A stretch of DNA of 64,000 bases from DATLLN01 sp963797175 (lineage in GTDB: Bacteria; Actinomycetota; Thermoleophilia; Gaiellales; JAICJC01), in NCBI GenBank assembly GCA_963797175.1, contig CAWCOL010000005.1, positions 558,001-622,000 of the forward strand, written 5' to 3'. Below the pieces are notes generated by a model. It was given only the letters and a program-made list of their open reading frames with translations, did no database searches and was not told the origin of the DNA. Of the stretch, positions 1 to 8,352 are shown piece by piece (the first letter of the stretch is position 1; every line of letters begins with the position of its first letter). A program made the translations under genes and the position numbers.

Positions 1-1176
1 GGCCTCCGCCCGCGGCACCTCGACCCGCAGGTCGAAGCGGTCGAGCAGCGGGCCGCTGATGCGGGTGCGGTAGGCGGCCAGCCGCTGCGGCGAGCAGCGG
101 CATTCGCGGTCGGGGTCGCCGTAGAGCCCGCATGGGCAGGGGTTCATTGCCGCGACGATCTGGCAGCGCGCCGGCAGCAGCACCGACCCGGCCGCGCGCG
201 AGATCCGCACCTCGCCGTCCTCCAGCGGCATCCGCAGCGCCTCCAGCGCCGGGCGCTGGAACTCCGGCAGCTCGTCCAGGAACAGGATCCCGCGGTGGGC
301 GAGCGTCACCTCGCCCGGACGGAGCCGGGCGTTGCCGACCAGCGCGGCCACCGACGCGCTGTGATGCGGCGCGCGGAAGGGCCGGCCCAGCAGCCCGGAG
401 CCGGGCTGCAGCTCGCCGGCAGCGGAGTGGATGCGCGTGATCTCGAGCGCCTCGGCCTGCGACGCCGCGGGCAGGAGCCCGGGCATCCGCCGGGCCAGCA
501 TCGTCTTGCCGCTGCCGGGCGGGCCGACCATCAGCAGGTTGTGGCCGCCCGCCGCGGCGATCTCGACCGCCCGCCGGGCGCGCAGCTGCCCGCGCACGTC
601 GGCCAGGTCGGGAAACGGCGCGGGCGGACGCAGGTGCGGCTCCGGCAGCTCCGGCGCCGGCGCCGTCCCGGCCAGCACGTCCACCGCCTCGTTCAGGTAG
701 CGCGGCGCCAGCACGGGGACGCCGCCGGCCAGCGACGCCTCGCCGGCGCTCTCCGGCGCCACCAGCATGCCGTCCAGCCCCAGCCGCTCCGCCGCCTCCA
801 TCATCGCCAGCACGCCCGCCACCGGCCGCAGCCGCCCGTCCAGGCCCAGCTCGGCGGCGGCGCCGACGCGGCGCAGCCGCTCGGGCGGGTGCAGCCGCCC
901 GGCGCAGGTGATCACGGCCAGCGCGATCGCCAGGTCGTAGCCCGAGCCCTCCTTGCGCTCACGCGCCGGGGCGAGGTTGACGACCAGGCCACCCTCCGGG
1001 AACTCGTACCCGCTCGAGTCGAGCGCGCCGCGCACGCGGTCGCGCGCCTCCTGCACCGCGCGGTCGGGCAGGCCGACGACGGTGAACGAGGGCAGGCCGC
1101 GGCCCGCCTTGGCCTCGACCTCGATGCGGCGGGCCTCGACGCCGGACAGACAGAAGGTGACCGCGCGGGCGAGCAT
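1..1176 (-). CDS. comM: ComM/YifB family AAA+ Mg-chelatase-like ATPase (C-terminus cut by window edge)
   Basis: The minus-strand frame is open from an ATG at 1176 to base 1 (392 codons) without a stop, so the last roughly 110 residues of a normally about 500-residue protein lie outside the window. An N-terminal Lon-like fold (residues about 1-180) precedes an AAA+ module with Walker A GPPGSGKT near 218-225, Walker B LFLDELPE near 298-305 and the family cysteine motif MNPCPCG near 344-350. ComM homologues are hexameric helicases that promote branch migration during natural transformation; whether this organism is transformable cannot be told. The gene is followed in the conserved order by yraN and rnhB on the right. 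A TACGGT hexamer 7 nt before the ATG suggests a leaderless mRNA. Confidence 0.93.
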   Translation of the reverse strand, partial: MLARAVTFCLSGVEARRIEVEAKAGRGLPSFTVVGLPDRAVQEARDRVRGALDSSGYEFPEGGLVVNLAPARERKEGSGYDLAIALAVITCAGRLHPPERLRRVGAAAELGLDGRLRPVAGVLAMMEAAERLGLDGMLVAPESAGEASLAGGVPVLAPRYLNEAVDVLAGTAPAPELPEPHLRPPAPFPDLADVRGQLRARRAVEIAAAGGHNLLMVGPPGSGKTMLARRMPGLLPAASQAEALEITRIHSAAGELQPGSGLLGRPFRAPHHSASVAALVGNARLRPGEVTLAHRGILFLDELPEFQRPALEALRMPLEDGEVRISRAAGSVLLPARCQIVAAMNPCPCGLYGDPDRECRCSPQRLAAYRTRISGPLLDRFDLRVEVPRAEA

Positions 1177-1183
1177 GGCTCCC

Positions 1184-1189
1184 ACCGTA
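1184..1189 (-). promoter_or_regulatory. -10 element of comM (TACGGT, leaderless)
   Basis: TACGGT on the minus strand ends 7 nt before the comM ATG. No convincing -35 was seen. The spacing would place the transcription start at or within a few bases of the start codon. Confidence 0.5.
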
Positions 1190-1238
1190 CGAGCGGGAAG
1201 CGCGCGGGTGGGTGACGAGCCGTGCCGAGAGTGTGTGG

Positions 1239-1589
1239 CTAGAAGGCCGCTGGCACGTGACGGATGGCCGTGCCGGTCACGGCGATCACGTCGAAGCGGA
1301 CGCGGTCGACGGTCGGGTCGCGCGCCATCAGCACCTCGGCCGCCTCGCGCAGCCGCTGCCGCTTGTGCGGCCCCACGGCCTCCAGCGGCGTCCCGAACCG
1401 CACCGTGCGCCGCGCCTTGACCTCGCACACCACCAGCAGCCCGCCGCGGCGGGCGAGCAGGTCGACCTCGCGACCCGCCACGCGCACGTTGCGGCCCACC
1501 ACGCGGTAGCCGGCCAGGCGCAGCCGCCACGCCGCGGCGCTCTCGGCCAGCCTGCCGTAGGCGGCGGGGCTACCCGGCCAGGTCGGCAT
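1239..1589 (-). CDS. yraN: YraN/UPF0102 family nuclease-fold protein
   Basis: A 116-residue protein of normal length for UPF0102. The restriction-endonuclease-like core is visible as GREVDLLARR (residues 39-48) followed by VVCEVKAR (53-60), giving the D-ExK type catalytic set E41/D43...E56/K58. The biological role of the family is unsettled; a structure-specific nuclease role is suspected. It overlaps the end of rnhB by 20 nt, so the two are co-transcribed, in the usual actinobacterial order rnhB-yraN-comM. Confidence 0.88.
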   Translation of the reverse strand: MPTWPGSPAAYGRLAESAAAWRLRLAGYRVVGRNVRVAGREVDLLARRGGLLVVCEVKARRTVRFGTPLEAVGPHKRQRLREAAEVLMARDPTVDRVRFDVIAVTGTAIRHVPAAF

Positions 1590-2199
1590 AGGCGGCCGCG
1601 CGGAAGGAGCGGCGGTGCAGCGGGGTGACGCCGTGGCGGCGGACGGCGGCGCCGTGATCGGGCGTGATGTAGCCGACGTGCTGCTCGAACCCGTACTCGG
1701 GATAGCGCGCGGCGACGCCGTGCATGAACCGGTCGCGGATCACCTTGGCCACGATCGAGGCCGCGGCGATGGCGGCGGACGTGCCGTCGCCGCCGATCAC
1801 CCGGCGGTGCTCCCGCGCGCAGGCGGGCACGGCGAAGCCGTCGGTCAGGCAGACGTCGGGCGCAGGGTCGATCGACTCCAGCGCCCGCGCCAGGGCGCGC
1901 AGGTTCGACTTGTGGAGGCCGTAGCTGTCGATCTCGTCGGCCGGCACGATGATCACGGCCACCGCGTCGGCCACGCGCATGACGGCGCGCAGCAGCTCGG
2001 CGCGCTGCGGCGGCGGGACGCGCTTGGAGTCGTCCAGGCCGGCGAGGTCGGCCTCGGTCACGCGCTCGACGTCAAGGCAGACCGCCGCCACCACCAGCGG
2101 GCCGGCCAGGCAGCCCCGTCCCACCTCGTCGGCGCCGGCGATGCGGCGGCCGCCCAGCGACCGGTCGTGCGCGAGCAGCGCGGGGAAGCGATCGTCCAC
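1570..2199 (-). CDS. rnhB: Ribonuclease HII
   Basis: A 209-residue type 2 RNase H that nicks RNA in RNA-DNA hybrids and removes misincorporated ribonucleotides. The signature AGADEVGRGCLAGP (residues 21-34) holds the catalytic D24-E25, and LDDSKR (55-60) and a downstream LTDG segment provide the remaining acidic and substrate-binding positions. The GTG start at 2199 is supported by a TATCCT hexamer 7 nt upstream and by the absence of a plausible upstream start. It heads the rnhB-yraN pair. Confidence 0.95.
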   Translation of the reverse strand: MDDRFPALLAHDRSLGGRRIAGADEVGRGCLAGPLVVAAVCLDVERVTEADLAGLDDSKRVPPPQRAELLRAVMRVADAVAVIIVPADEIDSYGLHKSNLRALARALESIDPAPDVCLTDGFAVPACAREHRRVIGGDGTSAAIAAASIVAKVIRDRFMHGVAARYPEYGFEQHVGYITPDHGAAVRRHGVTPLHRRSFRAAAYADLAG

Positions 2200-2206
2200 G
2201 TCTCCG

Positions 2207-2212
2207 AGGATA
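2207..2212 (-). promoter_or_regulatory. -10 element of rnhB (TATCCT, leaderless)
   Basis: TATCCT on the minus strand ends 7 nt before the rnhB GTG start; the same spacing recurs at many other starts in the window. Confidence 0.55.
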
Positions 2213-2248
2213 GAGAAGCGCGCGGACGCCCGCGTGCAGGGACCGTGC

Positions 2249-2947
2249 CTAGAGCGTCGAGATCCTGTCCAGCGGCCAGTAGATGGCGAAGGCCCTGCCG
2301 ATGATGTTGCCGCGCGGGAGCGTGCCCCAGTCGCGGCTGTCGTCGGAGTCGCCGCGGTTGTCGCCCATCACGAAGTACTGGCCCTTTGGCACCGTCACCG
2401 GCCCGAAGTCGGAGACCTGGCCGGGTGACATCAGGTACGGCTCGGTCAGCGACCGGCAGTCCACCTCGTGCGCCTTGCAGATCTGGACGTGGCCGTTGCG
2501 GCCCTCGACCGTCTCACCGGGCAGCCCGATCACGCGCTTGATGAAGTAGACGCTGGCCTCGGTGGTCGCGCCCCGCTGCACCGTGCTGCCCGTGCCCGGC
2601 GGGTGGAAGACGACCACGTCGCCGCGGCGCGGGCCGTGGAGGTGGTAGATGAACCGCGCGACCAGCACCCGGTCGCCCTCCTGCAGCGTCGGCTCCATCG
2701 ACGCCGACGGGATCTTGTACGGCTTCACCACCCAGCCGTCGATCACGTACCACAGCCCGAACGCGGCGACCAGGATCAGGACCAGCTCGACGAACGGGTT
2801 GATCTGGCGGCGCCGGCGCCTGGGCGGCGGCTGCTCCGTCTCGGCCGGAGGCTGCGGCGGAGCTTCCGCCTCGGCCCGCGGCGCGGACGCCGACTCGTCG
2901 ACCGCCTGCTCGGGCTCCCCTCCCGGCGCCGGCTCGACCTCGTGCAC
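2249..2947 (-). CDS. lepB: Signal peptidase I
   Basis: Membrane-anchored serine protease that removes Sec/Tat signal peptides outside the membrane. With the GTG start at 2947 it is 232 residues: an acidic/proline-rich cytoplasmic tail with a run of arginines (43-47), one membrane segment (about 51-69), the catalytic serine in IPSASMEPTL (S83) and the catalytic lysine in YFIKRVIGLPGE (K137), then the C-terminal GDNRGDSDDSRDWG box. The start is uncertain: no ATG exists and the first usable codon lies 15 nt after the rplS stop. The lepB-next-to-rplS order is standard in Actinomycetota. Confidence 0.93.
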   Translation of the reverse strand: MHEVEPAPGGEPEQAVDESASAPRAEAEAPPQPPAETEQPPPRRRRRQINPFVELVLILVAAFGLWYVIDGWVVKPYKIPSASMEPTLQEGDRVLVARFIYHLHGPRRGDVVVFHPPGTGSTVQRGATTEASVYFIKRVIGLPGETVEGRNGHVQICKAHEVDCRSLTEPYLMSPGQVSDFGPVTVPKGQYFVMGDNRGDSDDSRDWGTLPRGNIIGRAFAIYWPLDRISTL

Positions 2948-2961
2948 CGGCTTGTCGTCCG

Positions 2962-3306
2962 TTAGCGGGACTTCTCGCGGACGCGCGCGGCCTTGCCGAT
3001 CTTGTCGCGCAGGTAGTAGAGCTTCGCCCGGTGGACGTCGCCGATGGCCCCCACCTCGATCCGCTCGATGCGGGGCGAGTGGACCGGGAACGTGCGCTCG
3101 ACGAACACCTCGTTGAACGACTTCTTGCGCACCGTGAACGTCTCGCGGACGCCGGCGCCCTGCCGCTTGATGCAGATGCCCTCGAACACCTGGACGCGGG
3201 AACGGGTGCCCTCGATCACCTTGAAGTGCACCTTCACGGTGTCTCCCGCCTTGAACTCGGGCACCTCGCGGCGCTGGCGGTCCTCGATGTCCTGGATCAC
3301 GGTCAC
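2962..3306 (-). CDS. rplS: 50S ribosomal protein L19
   Basis: A 114-residue L19 of normal length, sitting at the 30S-50S interface. The segments EFKAGDTVKVHFKVIEG and RVQVFEGICI near the N-terminus and KLYYLRDKIGKAARV at the end are family signatures. The GTG start at 3306 overlaps the trmD stop by 4 nt and is preceded by a purine-rich SD-like stretch (gaggaagagag). A possible internal promoter lies 30 nt upstream inside trmD. Confidence 0.96.
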   Translation of the reverse strand: MTVIQDIEDRQRREVPEFKAGDTVKVHFKVIEGTRSRVQVFEGICIKRQGAGVRETFTVRKKSFNEVFVERTFPVHSPRIERIEVGAIGDVHRAKLYYLRDKIGKAARVREKSR

Positions 3307-4013
3307 GACGAACTCTCTTCCTCTCGAAGCCGGTGCATGGTAGCCGATCGGGATGCCTCGCGACGCCACCGTTCGACCTCCCCGTGGTGCCCCGAGAGCA
3401 GCACCTCGGGCACGCTCCAGCCGCGGTAGGAGGCCGGCCTCGTGTAGTGCGGATACTCGATCCCGCCGTCCAGCGCCGGCGAGAACGACTCGACCAGATG
3501 GCTCTCCTCGCGGCCCAGCGCACCGGGCAGCTTGCGGGTGACCGCATCGACCACCACCATCGCCGCCGTCTCCCCGCCGGACAGCACGTAGGGGCCGATC
3601 GAGAGCTCCTCGGTGGCGACGTGCTCGTGCACGCGCTGGTCGAAGCCCTCGTAGCGCCCGCACAGCAGCGTCACCGGCCCGCCCTCCGCCAGTTCGGTGG
3701 CGACGGCGTCGGTCAGGCGACGCCCGCCCGGCGTCAGCGCGACCACGCGGCGGGCAGCCCGCACCTCGTCCAGCGGGAGGCCGTACGTGGCCTCCAGCGC
3801 CTCGCACAGCACGTCCACCCGCATCACCATCCCGGCACCCCCGCCGTAGGGCGCGTCGTCCACCTGGTGGTGCGCGCCCAGGCCGAACGGGCGCACGTCC
3901 ACCGCCCGCAGCTGCAGGGCCCCCGACTCGAGCACGTTTCGCACCGGCCGCGACTCGCGCAGCCAGTCCAGGTAGCTCGGGAAGAGCGTGAGGACGTCGA
4001 TCTCGAGCGTCAC
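3303..4013 (-). CDS. trmD: tRNA (guanine-N1)-methyltransferase
   Basis: SPOUT-fold enzyme that methylates G37 of tRNAs and prevents +1 frameshifting. The 236-residue product has the N-terminal DVLTLFPSYLDW, the QVDDAPYGGGAGMVM loop and the knotted SAM-binding region with LLCGRYEGFDQRV and SIGPYVLSGGE. The GTG start at 4013 forms a GTGA overlap with the rimM stop, so it is translationally coupled to the rimM/khpA/rpsP genes. It is intact. Confidence 0.95.
   Translation of the reverse strand: MTLEIDVLTLFPSYLDWLRESRPVRNVLESGALQLRAVDVRPFGLGAHHQVDDAPYGGGAGMVMRVDVLCEALEATYGLPLDEVRAARRVVALTPGGRRLTDAVATELAEGGPVTLLCGRYEGFDQRVHEHVATEELSIGPYVLSGGETAAMVVVDAVTRKLPGALGREESHLVESFSPALDGGIEYPHYTRPASYRGWSVPEVLLSGHHGEVERWRREASRSATMHRLREEESSS
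3337..3342 (-). promoter_or_regulatory. possible internal -10 for rplS (TACCAT)
   Basis: TACCAT lies 30 nt before the rplS start within the 3' end of trmD. The intervening leader contains a GA-rich SD-like stretch, so if used it would give a leadered L19 mRNA. Confidence 0.35.
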
Positions 4014-4504
4014 AGGAAGTCCCCCCGCACCTCGATCCGGCGACCCGGCGGATCGACCGTGACCACCACGTCGTCGACGAACGGGATCATCGTCCCCGAG
4101 TCGAGCTCGAGCGCGTCGTTGGCCGGGTAGACGTGCACCTGGCGGACGACGCCGAGCAGGCGGTCGCCGGCGTGCACCTCGCACCCGATCAGGTCGACGT
4201 GGAAGAACTCGTCCTCATCCGGCGCCGGCAGCTCGCCGGCGTCCACCGTCACCTCCAGGCCGCGCAGCTCGTCGGCGCCCTCCCGGGTGGCGGCCAGGTC
4301 GAAGCGCAGGATCGGCCGCTCGGCCGTGCCCTTGCGCGCGAGGACGCGCGCCGGCCGGTCGCCCAGCAGCACCTCGGTGCCCGCGTCCAGGGCGATGGCG
4401 CCGCCGTGGCCGGTCAGAAGGACGAAGCCGTCGAGGCCGTGCGGGCGTCCCACCCGGCCGACAACGATCCGCTCGGGGCGCCAGTCAGGCTGCGATCTCG
4501 ACAT
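4010..4504 (-). CDS. rimM: 16S rRNA processing protein RimM
   Basis: A 164-residue 30S maturation factor. An N-terminal RimM barrel begins with VVGRVGRPHGLDGFVLL, and a C-terminal PRC-barrel carries DLIGCEVHAGDRLLGVV. The ATG at 4504 lies inside the 3' end of khpA (20-nt overlap) and fits the family start better than longer options. It works with S19/S16-containing 30S intermediates, consistent with adjacency to rpsP. Confidence 0.92.
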   Translation of the reverse strand: MSRSQPDWRPERIVVGRVGRPHGLDGFVLLTGHGGAIALDAGTEVLLGDRPARVLARKGTAERPILRFDLAATREGADELRGLEVTVDAGELPAPDEDEFFHVDLIGCEVHAGDRLLGVVRQVHVYPANDALELDSGTMIPFVDDVVVTVDPPGRRIEVRGDFL

Positions 4505-4718
4505 GCACGCGGCGGCCGCTCCGCACCGCCGACGCCTTGACCACGGTGCGCAGCGCGCGGGCGATGCGGCCACCCTTGCCGATCACCTTGCCGCGGTCGG
4601 CCTCGGCGACGTGCAGCTCGAGCAGCACCTCACCGGTTTCACGCTCGATCCGCTCAACCCGCACCTCGTCGGGCGAGTCCACCAGCTGGCGGGCGAGGTA
4701 CTCGAGGAGCTCCTCCAT
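4485..4718 (-). CDS. khpA: KH-domain RNA-binding protein KhpA
   Basis: A 77-residue single type II KH domain with the RNA-binding loop VIGKGGRIARAL near residues 44-55. KhpA proteins bind many RNAs, often with KhpB, and influence cell-size control in Gram-positives. The gene occupies the conserved rpsP-khpA-rimM position and overlaps rimM by 20 nt. Confidence 0.93.
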   Translation of the reverse strand: MEELLEYLARQLVDSPDEVRVERIERETGEVLLELHVAEADRGKVIGKGGRIARALRTVVKASAVRSGRRVHVEIAA

Positions 4719-4729
4719 CGGAGCGTGAC

Positions 4730-4978
4730 CTAGACGCCCGCGATCTTGAGCAGCTTCTTGACCATCGGCGTCGGCTGCGCGCCCTTGGCGATCCAGTCGC
4801 GGGCCTTGTCGACGTCGATCTCGATCAGCGACGGCTCGAGCTGCGGGTTGTAGCGGCCGATCTCGGCCAGCGTACGGCCGTCACGGGGAACGCGGGCATC
4901 GGCAACCACGACCCGGTAGATCGGGTTCTTGTGCGAGCCATGCCGCGAGAGGCGGATCTTCACCACGAGTCGGGACAC
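4730..4978 (-). CDS. rpsP: 30S ribosomal protein S16
   Basis: An 82-residue S16 with the signature VKIRLSRHGSHKNPIYRVVV at residues 5-24. The GTG start at 4978 has an SD-like ccggag directly upstream. It starts the rpsP-khpA-rimM-trmD-rplS ribosome-maturation operon. Confidence 0.96.
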   Translation of the reverse strand: MSRLVVKIRLSRHGSHKNPIYRVVVADARVPRDGRTLAEIGRYNPQLEPSLIEIDVDKARDWIAKGAQPTPMVKKLLKIAGV

Positions 4979-5007
4979 CTCCGGGTATCCATCAGGACAA
5001 CCTCGGC

Positions 5008-5013
5008 AGTGTA
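5008..5013 (-). promoter_or_regulatory. -10 element for the rpsP operon (TACACT)
   Basis: TACACT lies in the 57-nt gap between ffh and rpsP, 29 nt before the rpsP start and upstream of an SD. This is the expected arrangement for a leadered transcript, unlike the leaderless starts elsewhere in the window. Confidence 0.45.
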
Positions 5014-5035
5014 CCGCCGCCGGGGCGGCCCGGCG

Positions 5036-6376
5036 TCAGCGGCGGGAGATGCCGGTCATGCCGGGCAGCTGGGGCATCTTGCCCTTCCCCACCTGCTTCA
5101 TCATCTTCTGCACCTGCTTGAACTGGCCCAGCAGCTGGTTCACGGTCTGCACGTTCGTGCCCGACCCGGCCGCGATCCGGCGCCTGCGGCTGCCGTCGAT
5201 CGAGCGCGGGTTGCGCCGCTCGTCGGGGGTCATCGAGAGGATGATCGCCTCCACCCGGTCGATCTGCCGCTCGTCCACCTTGGGCATGTTCTTGAGCTGG
5301 CGGCCGACGCCGGGCAGCATCCCCAGCAGCGAGCCCATGCCCTGGCCCTTCGTCATCCTGCGCACCATCCGCAGCTGCTGGAGGAAGTCGTCGAGCGTGA
5401 ACTCGGACTTGCGCAGGCGCTCCTGCATGTCCGCCGCCTCGCGCTCGTCGAACTCGTCCTGCGCCCGCTCCACCAGCGAGAGCACGTCGCCCATGCCGAG
5501 GATCCGCGAGGCCATCCGGTCGGGGTGGAACTCCTCCAGCTGGTCGAGCTTCTCGCCAACCGAGACGAACAGGATCGGCTTACCGGTGACCGCGCGCACG
5601 GCCAGCGCGGCGCCGCCGCGGGCGTCGCCATCGAGCTTGGTGAGAACGACGCCGTCGTAGTCCACCGCGTCGCGGAAGGCCTCGGCCGTCGCCACCGCGT
5701 CCTGGCCCGTCATCGAGTCCAGCACCAGCAGCACGTCGTGCGGCTTCACCTTCTGCTTGATCCGCACCAGCTCGTCCATCATCTCCTGGTCGATCGAGAG
5801 CCGGCCGGCGGTGTCCACGATGACGACGTCGCGGCCCTGCGCCTTGGCCTGCTCGACCCCCCACGCCGCGGTCTCGACCGGGTCCGCCGTGCCGCGCTCG
5901 AAGACCGGCACCTGGAGCGACTTGCCCAGCGTCTGCAGCTGCTGGATGGCGGCCGGGCGGTAGACGTCGCAGGCGACCAGCGCGGGCGAGCGCTTCTGCT
6001 TCGCCAGCATCCGGGCCAGCTTGCCGCAGGCGGTCGTCTTGCCCGAGCCCTGCAGGCCCGCCATCAGGATCACGGTCGGCGGCCGGTTCGAGAAGCTCAG
6101 CTTGGCGCCCGCCGTGCCCATCAGCGCGGCCAGCTCGTCGTGGACGATCTTGACGACCTGCTGGCCGGGCGTCACGTTGTCCAGCACATCCGCGCCCATC
6201 GCCCGCTCCTTGACGCGGGCGACGAAGTCCTTGACCACGGCGAAGTTGACGTCCGCCTCGAGCAGCGCGAGGCGGATCTCGCGCATCGCCTTGTTGATGT
6301 CCTCCTCGGTCAGGCGGCCCTGGCCGCGCAGGCCGTCCAGGGTCGAGCCGAGGCGTTCCGAGAGGGATTCGAACAT
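5036..6376 (-). CDS. ffh: Signal recognition particle GTPase Ffh (SRP54)
   Basis: A 446-residue SRP protein that binds signal sequences of nascent membrane proteins and docks to FtsY. The NG domain shows the G1 loop GLQGSGKTT (residues 107-115), DTAGRLSID and TKLDGDARGGAAL. The methionine-rich M domain (from about 325) has MGSLLGMLPG and a C-terminal KMPQLPGM. The ATG at 6376 is preceded at 6 nt by TACCCT, suggesting its own leaderless promoter in the 23-nt gap after ftsY. Confidence 0.97.
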   Translation of the reverse strand: MFESLSERLGSTLDGLRGQGRLTEEDINKAMREIRLALLEADVNFAVVKDFVARVKERAMGADVLDNVTPGQQVVKIVHDELAALMGTAGAKLSFSNRPPTVILMAGLQGSGKTTACGKLARMLAKQKRSPALVACDVYRPAAIQQLQTLGKSLQVPVFERGTADPVETAAWGVEQAKAQGRDVVIVDTAGRLSIDQEMMDELVRIKQKVKPHDVLLVLDSMTGQDAVATAEAFRDAVDYDGVVLTKLDGDARGGAALAVRAVTGKPILFVSVGEKLDQLEEFHPDRMASRILGMGDVLSLVERAQDEFDEREAADMQERLRKSEFTLDDFLQQLRMVRRMTKGQGMGSLLGMLPGVGRQLKNMPKVDERQIDRVEAIILSMTPDERRNPRSIDGSRRRRIAAGSGTNVQTVNQLLGQFKQVQKMMKQVGKGKMPQLPGMTGISRR

Positions 6377-6382
6377 GAGGGA

Positions 6383-6388
6383 AGGGTA
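6383..6388 (-). promoter_or_regulatory. -10 element of ffh (TACCCT, leaderless)
   Basis: TACCCT on the minus strand ends 6 nt before the ffh ATG. Confidence 0.5.
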
Positions 6389-6399
6389 CCCGGCGGCGG

Positions 6400-7390
6400 T
6401 CAGTCGCCGCCTGCGAACAGGGCCTGGCCGAACTCCGCCGGGTCGAACGGGCGCAGGTCCTCCAGCCCCTCGCCGATGCCGATCAGCTTGACCGGGATGC
6501 CGAGCTCGTGGGCGATGGCCAGGGCGATGCCGCCCTTGGCGGTGCCGTCCAGCTTGGTCAGCACAATCCCGGTCACGTCCACGGCCTCGGCGAACAGGCG
6601 CGCCTGCTGCAGCCCGTTCTGGCCGGTGGTGGCGTCGATCGTGAGCAGCACCTCGTGCGGCGCGCCCTCCAGCCGCTGGCCGATCACGCGGTGGATCTTG
6701 CGGAGCTCCTCCATCAGGTGGTCCTGCGTGTGCAGGCGGCCGGCGGTGTCCACGATGACGACGTCGCGGCCGCGGGACTGGGCGGCGGCGACCGAGTCGT
6801 AGGCGACCGCCGCCGGGTCGGCGCCGGAGAGCGACGAGACGAAGTCGGCGCCCGAGCGCTGCGCCCACGTCTCCAGCTGCTCGCCGGCGGCGGCCCGGAA
6901 GGTGTCGGCCGCGCCGATCACGCAGGTCAGCCCGGCCTCGCGCAGGTGGTGGGCGATCTTGCCGATCGAGGTCGTCTTGCCGGTGCCGTTGACGCCGGTC
7001 ATCAGCAGCACGGAGGGGCGGTGACTGACGTCGATGCGGCCGTCGCCGGACGGTGTCATCAGCTCGCCGACGATCGCAGCCAGGCCCGCGCGCAGCTCCT
7101 CGGGTGTGCGCAGCCCGCCCTCGTCGGCCTGGGCCTCCAGCCGCTCGATCACCGTGACGGTGGCCGGCACGCCGCAGTCGGCGACGATCAGCGCCTCCTC
7201 CAGCCGCTCCCAGACCTCCGGGTCGGCCGGGTCGAACATCACCGTCTGGAGCTGCTGGGTCATCGCCCGGCGGCTCTTGGAGAGGCTGTCGCGCATGCGC
7301 CGGAAGAGGCCGCGAGCTCGCAGCCTCGGGCTCCGGCGCGGCCGCGGCGGCCGTCCCGGTGTCGAACATCTCCTGCCACGACCTCGACAT
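6400..7390 (-). CDS. ftsY: Signal recognition particle receptor FtsY (one frameshift)
   Basis: SRP receptor GTPase that delivers ribosomes to the membrane translocon. The NG domain is intact: MTGVNGTGKTTSIGKIA (G1), IGAADTFRAAAGEQL, DTAGRLHTQ and TKLDGTAKGG. The start at 7390 (MSRSWQEMFDTG) is in a different frame from the rest. One extra base near 7315 separates the short acidic/alanine N-terminus from the family segment GLFRRMRDSLSKSRRAM. Corrected length is about 329 residues. The shift is most likely a sequence error, because FtsY is essential. Confidence 0.9.
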
Positions 7391-7398
7391 CGCGGCAC

Positions 7399-7404
7399 AT
7401 CGTA
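7399..7404 (-). promoter_or_regulatory. -10 element of ftsY (TACGAT, leaderless, overlaps divergent promoter)
   Basis: TACGAT on the minus strand ends 8 nt before the ftsY ATG. Its first two bases are the same base pairs as the TA of the plus-strand TAGAGT for the neighbouring dehydrogenase. Confidence 0.5.
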
Positions 7405-7408
7405 GAGT
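7403..7408 (+). promoter_or_regulatory. -10 element of the LDH2-family gene (TAGAGT, leaderless)
   Basis: TAGAGT on the plus strand ends 9 nt before the ATG at 7418 and overlaps the ftsY -10 hexamer, so the two divergent promoters cannot be occupied at the same time. Confidence 0.5.
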
Positions 7409-7417
7409 CCGCCCCGC

Positions 7418-8332
7418 ATGCTCGTCGCCATCGACGACCTCCGCAGCGCGCTCGCCGGACGGGCCGAGGGGCTCGGCTTCGACCCGGCTGCCGCCGCCCT
7501 CCTCGCCGACCACCTGCTGGACGCCGAGCTGCGCGGCGCCGCCACCCACGGCGCCGGGCGGATGCGCTGGATCGCGGCGTTCGCCGACCTGCGCCCCGAC
7601 GCGGCCGCGGTGCTGGTCGAGCGCGGCGAGGGGATTGCCCGCTACGACGCGGCGGGGACGCTCGGCTACCTGGCACTGGCGAGGGCGCATCGACCGCGAG
7701 CTGGCCGACCCGCCCGAGGGCGCGCGGATCGTCAGCGTCGGCGGCGTGCTTTCCGACCGGGCGGCTCGGCTACTTCGCCGAGCGGGTCGCGACCGCCGGG
7801 CTGGTCGGGCTGGTCTGCGCCTCGTCCACGCCGCGGCTCGGCCACCCCGACGGCGGTGGGCCGGCGGTCGGCACCAACCCGTTCTGCCTTGCGCTGCCGG
7901 GCGATCCGCCGACGGTGATCGACGTCTCGATGGGGCGGATCACCTACGGCGAGGTGCTGCGGGCGGCCACGGCGGGCGACCCGCTCGAGCCGGGTGTCGC
8001 GGCGCGGCCCGACGGCGTCGGACGAGGCCGACCCCGCCGAGGTGATCGCCGGCCGCGCCGCGATCGTGCCGTTCGGCGGCGAGCAGGCGCACAAGGGGTT
8101 CGCGCTGGCGCTGCTGGTCGAGCTGCTGGCACGCTCGATCGCTCCCGTCGAGGGCGACGCCGCGCTGGTGCTGATGGCGCGGCCCGCCTCGGCGCCCGCG
8201 CTGGCCCTCCGCGAGGCGCTGCGGGGCTTGCGGTTCCCTGGCGACGCGGGCCCCCGGCGCCGGGCGGAGGCGGAGCGCGTCGGCGCCGTCGAACTCGACG
8301 CCGACCTGTGGCGCTGGCTCTCGTCCACCTGA
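7418..8332 (+). CDS. Malate/L-lactate dehydrogenase (LDH2/AllD) family protein (three frameshifts)
   Basis: NAD(P)-dependent 2-oxoacid reductase family unrelated to classical LDH. Pieces in three successive frames join into one protein: LLDAELRGAATHGAGRMRW (N-terminal family motif), GRLGYFAERVATAGLVGLV, VGTNPFCLALPG, VIDVSMGRITYGEVL and PFGGEQAHKGFALALLVELL (C-terminal signature). Single extra bases are needed near 7688, 7755 and 8018. The corrected length of about 303 residues is short for the family (about 340-360). The histidine normally found before the G-x-x-G-Y segment is not seen, though that stretch borders a shift. It stands alone on the plus strand between ftsY and smc. It could be a real decayed gene or an error-damaged intact one. 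Confidence 0.75.
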
Positions 8333-8352
8333 CCGGTGTCAGACGCCGGTCA
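8330..8352 (+). terminator. weak hairpin at the end of the LDH2-family gene
   Basis: Arms tgaccgg (8330-8336) and ccggtca (8346-8352) form a 7-bp stem with a 9-nt loop beginning at the stop codon. There is no T-run, so this is only a possible terminator between convergent genes. Confidence 0.25.
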
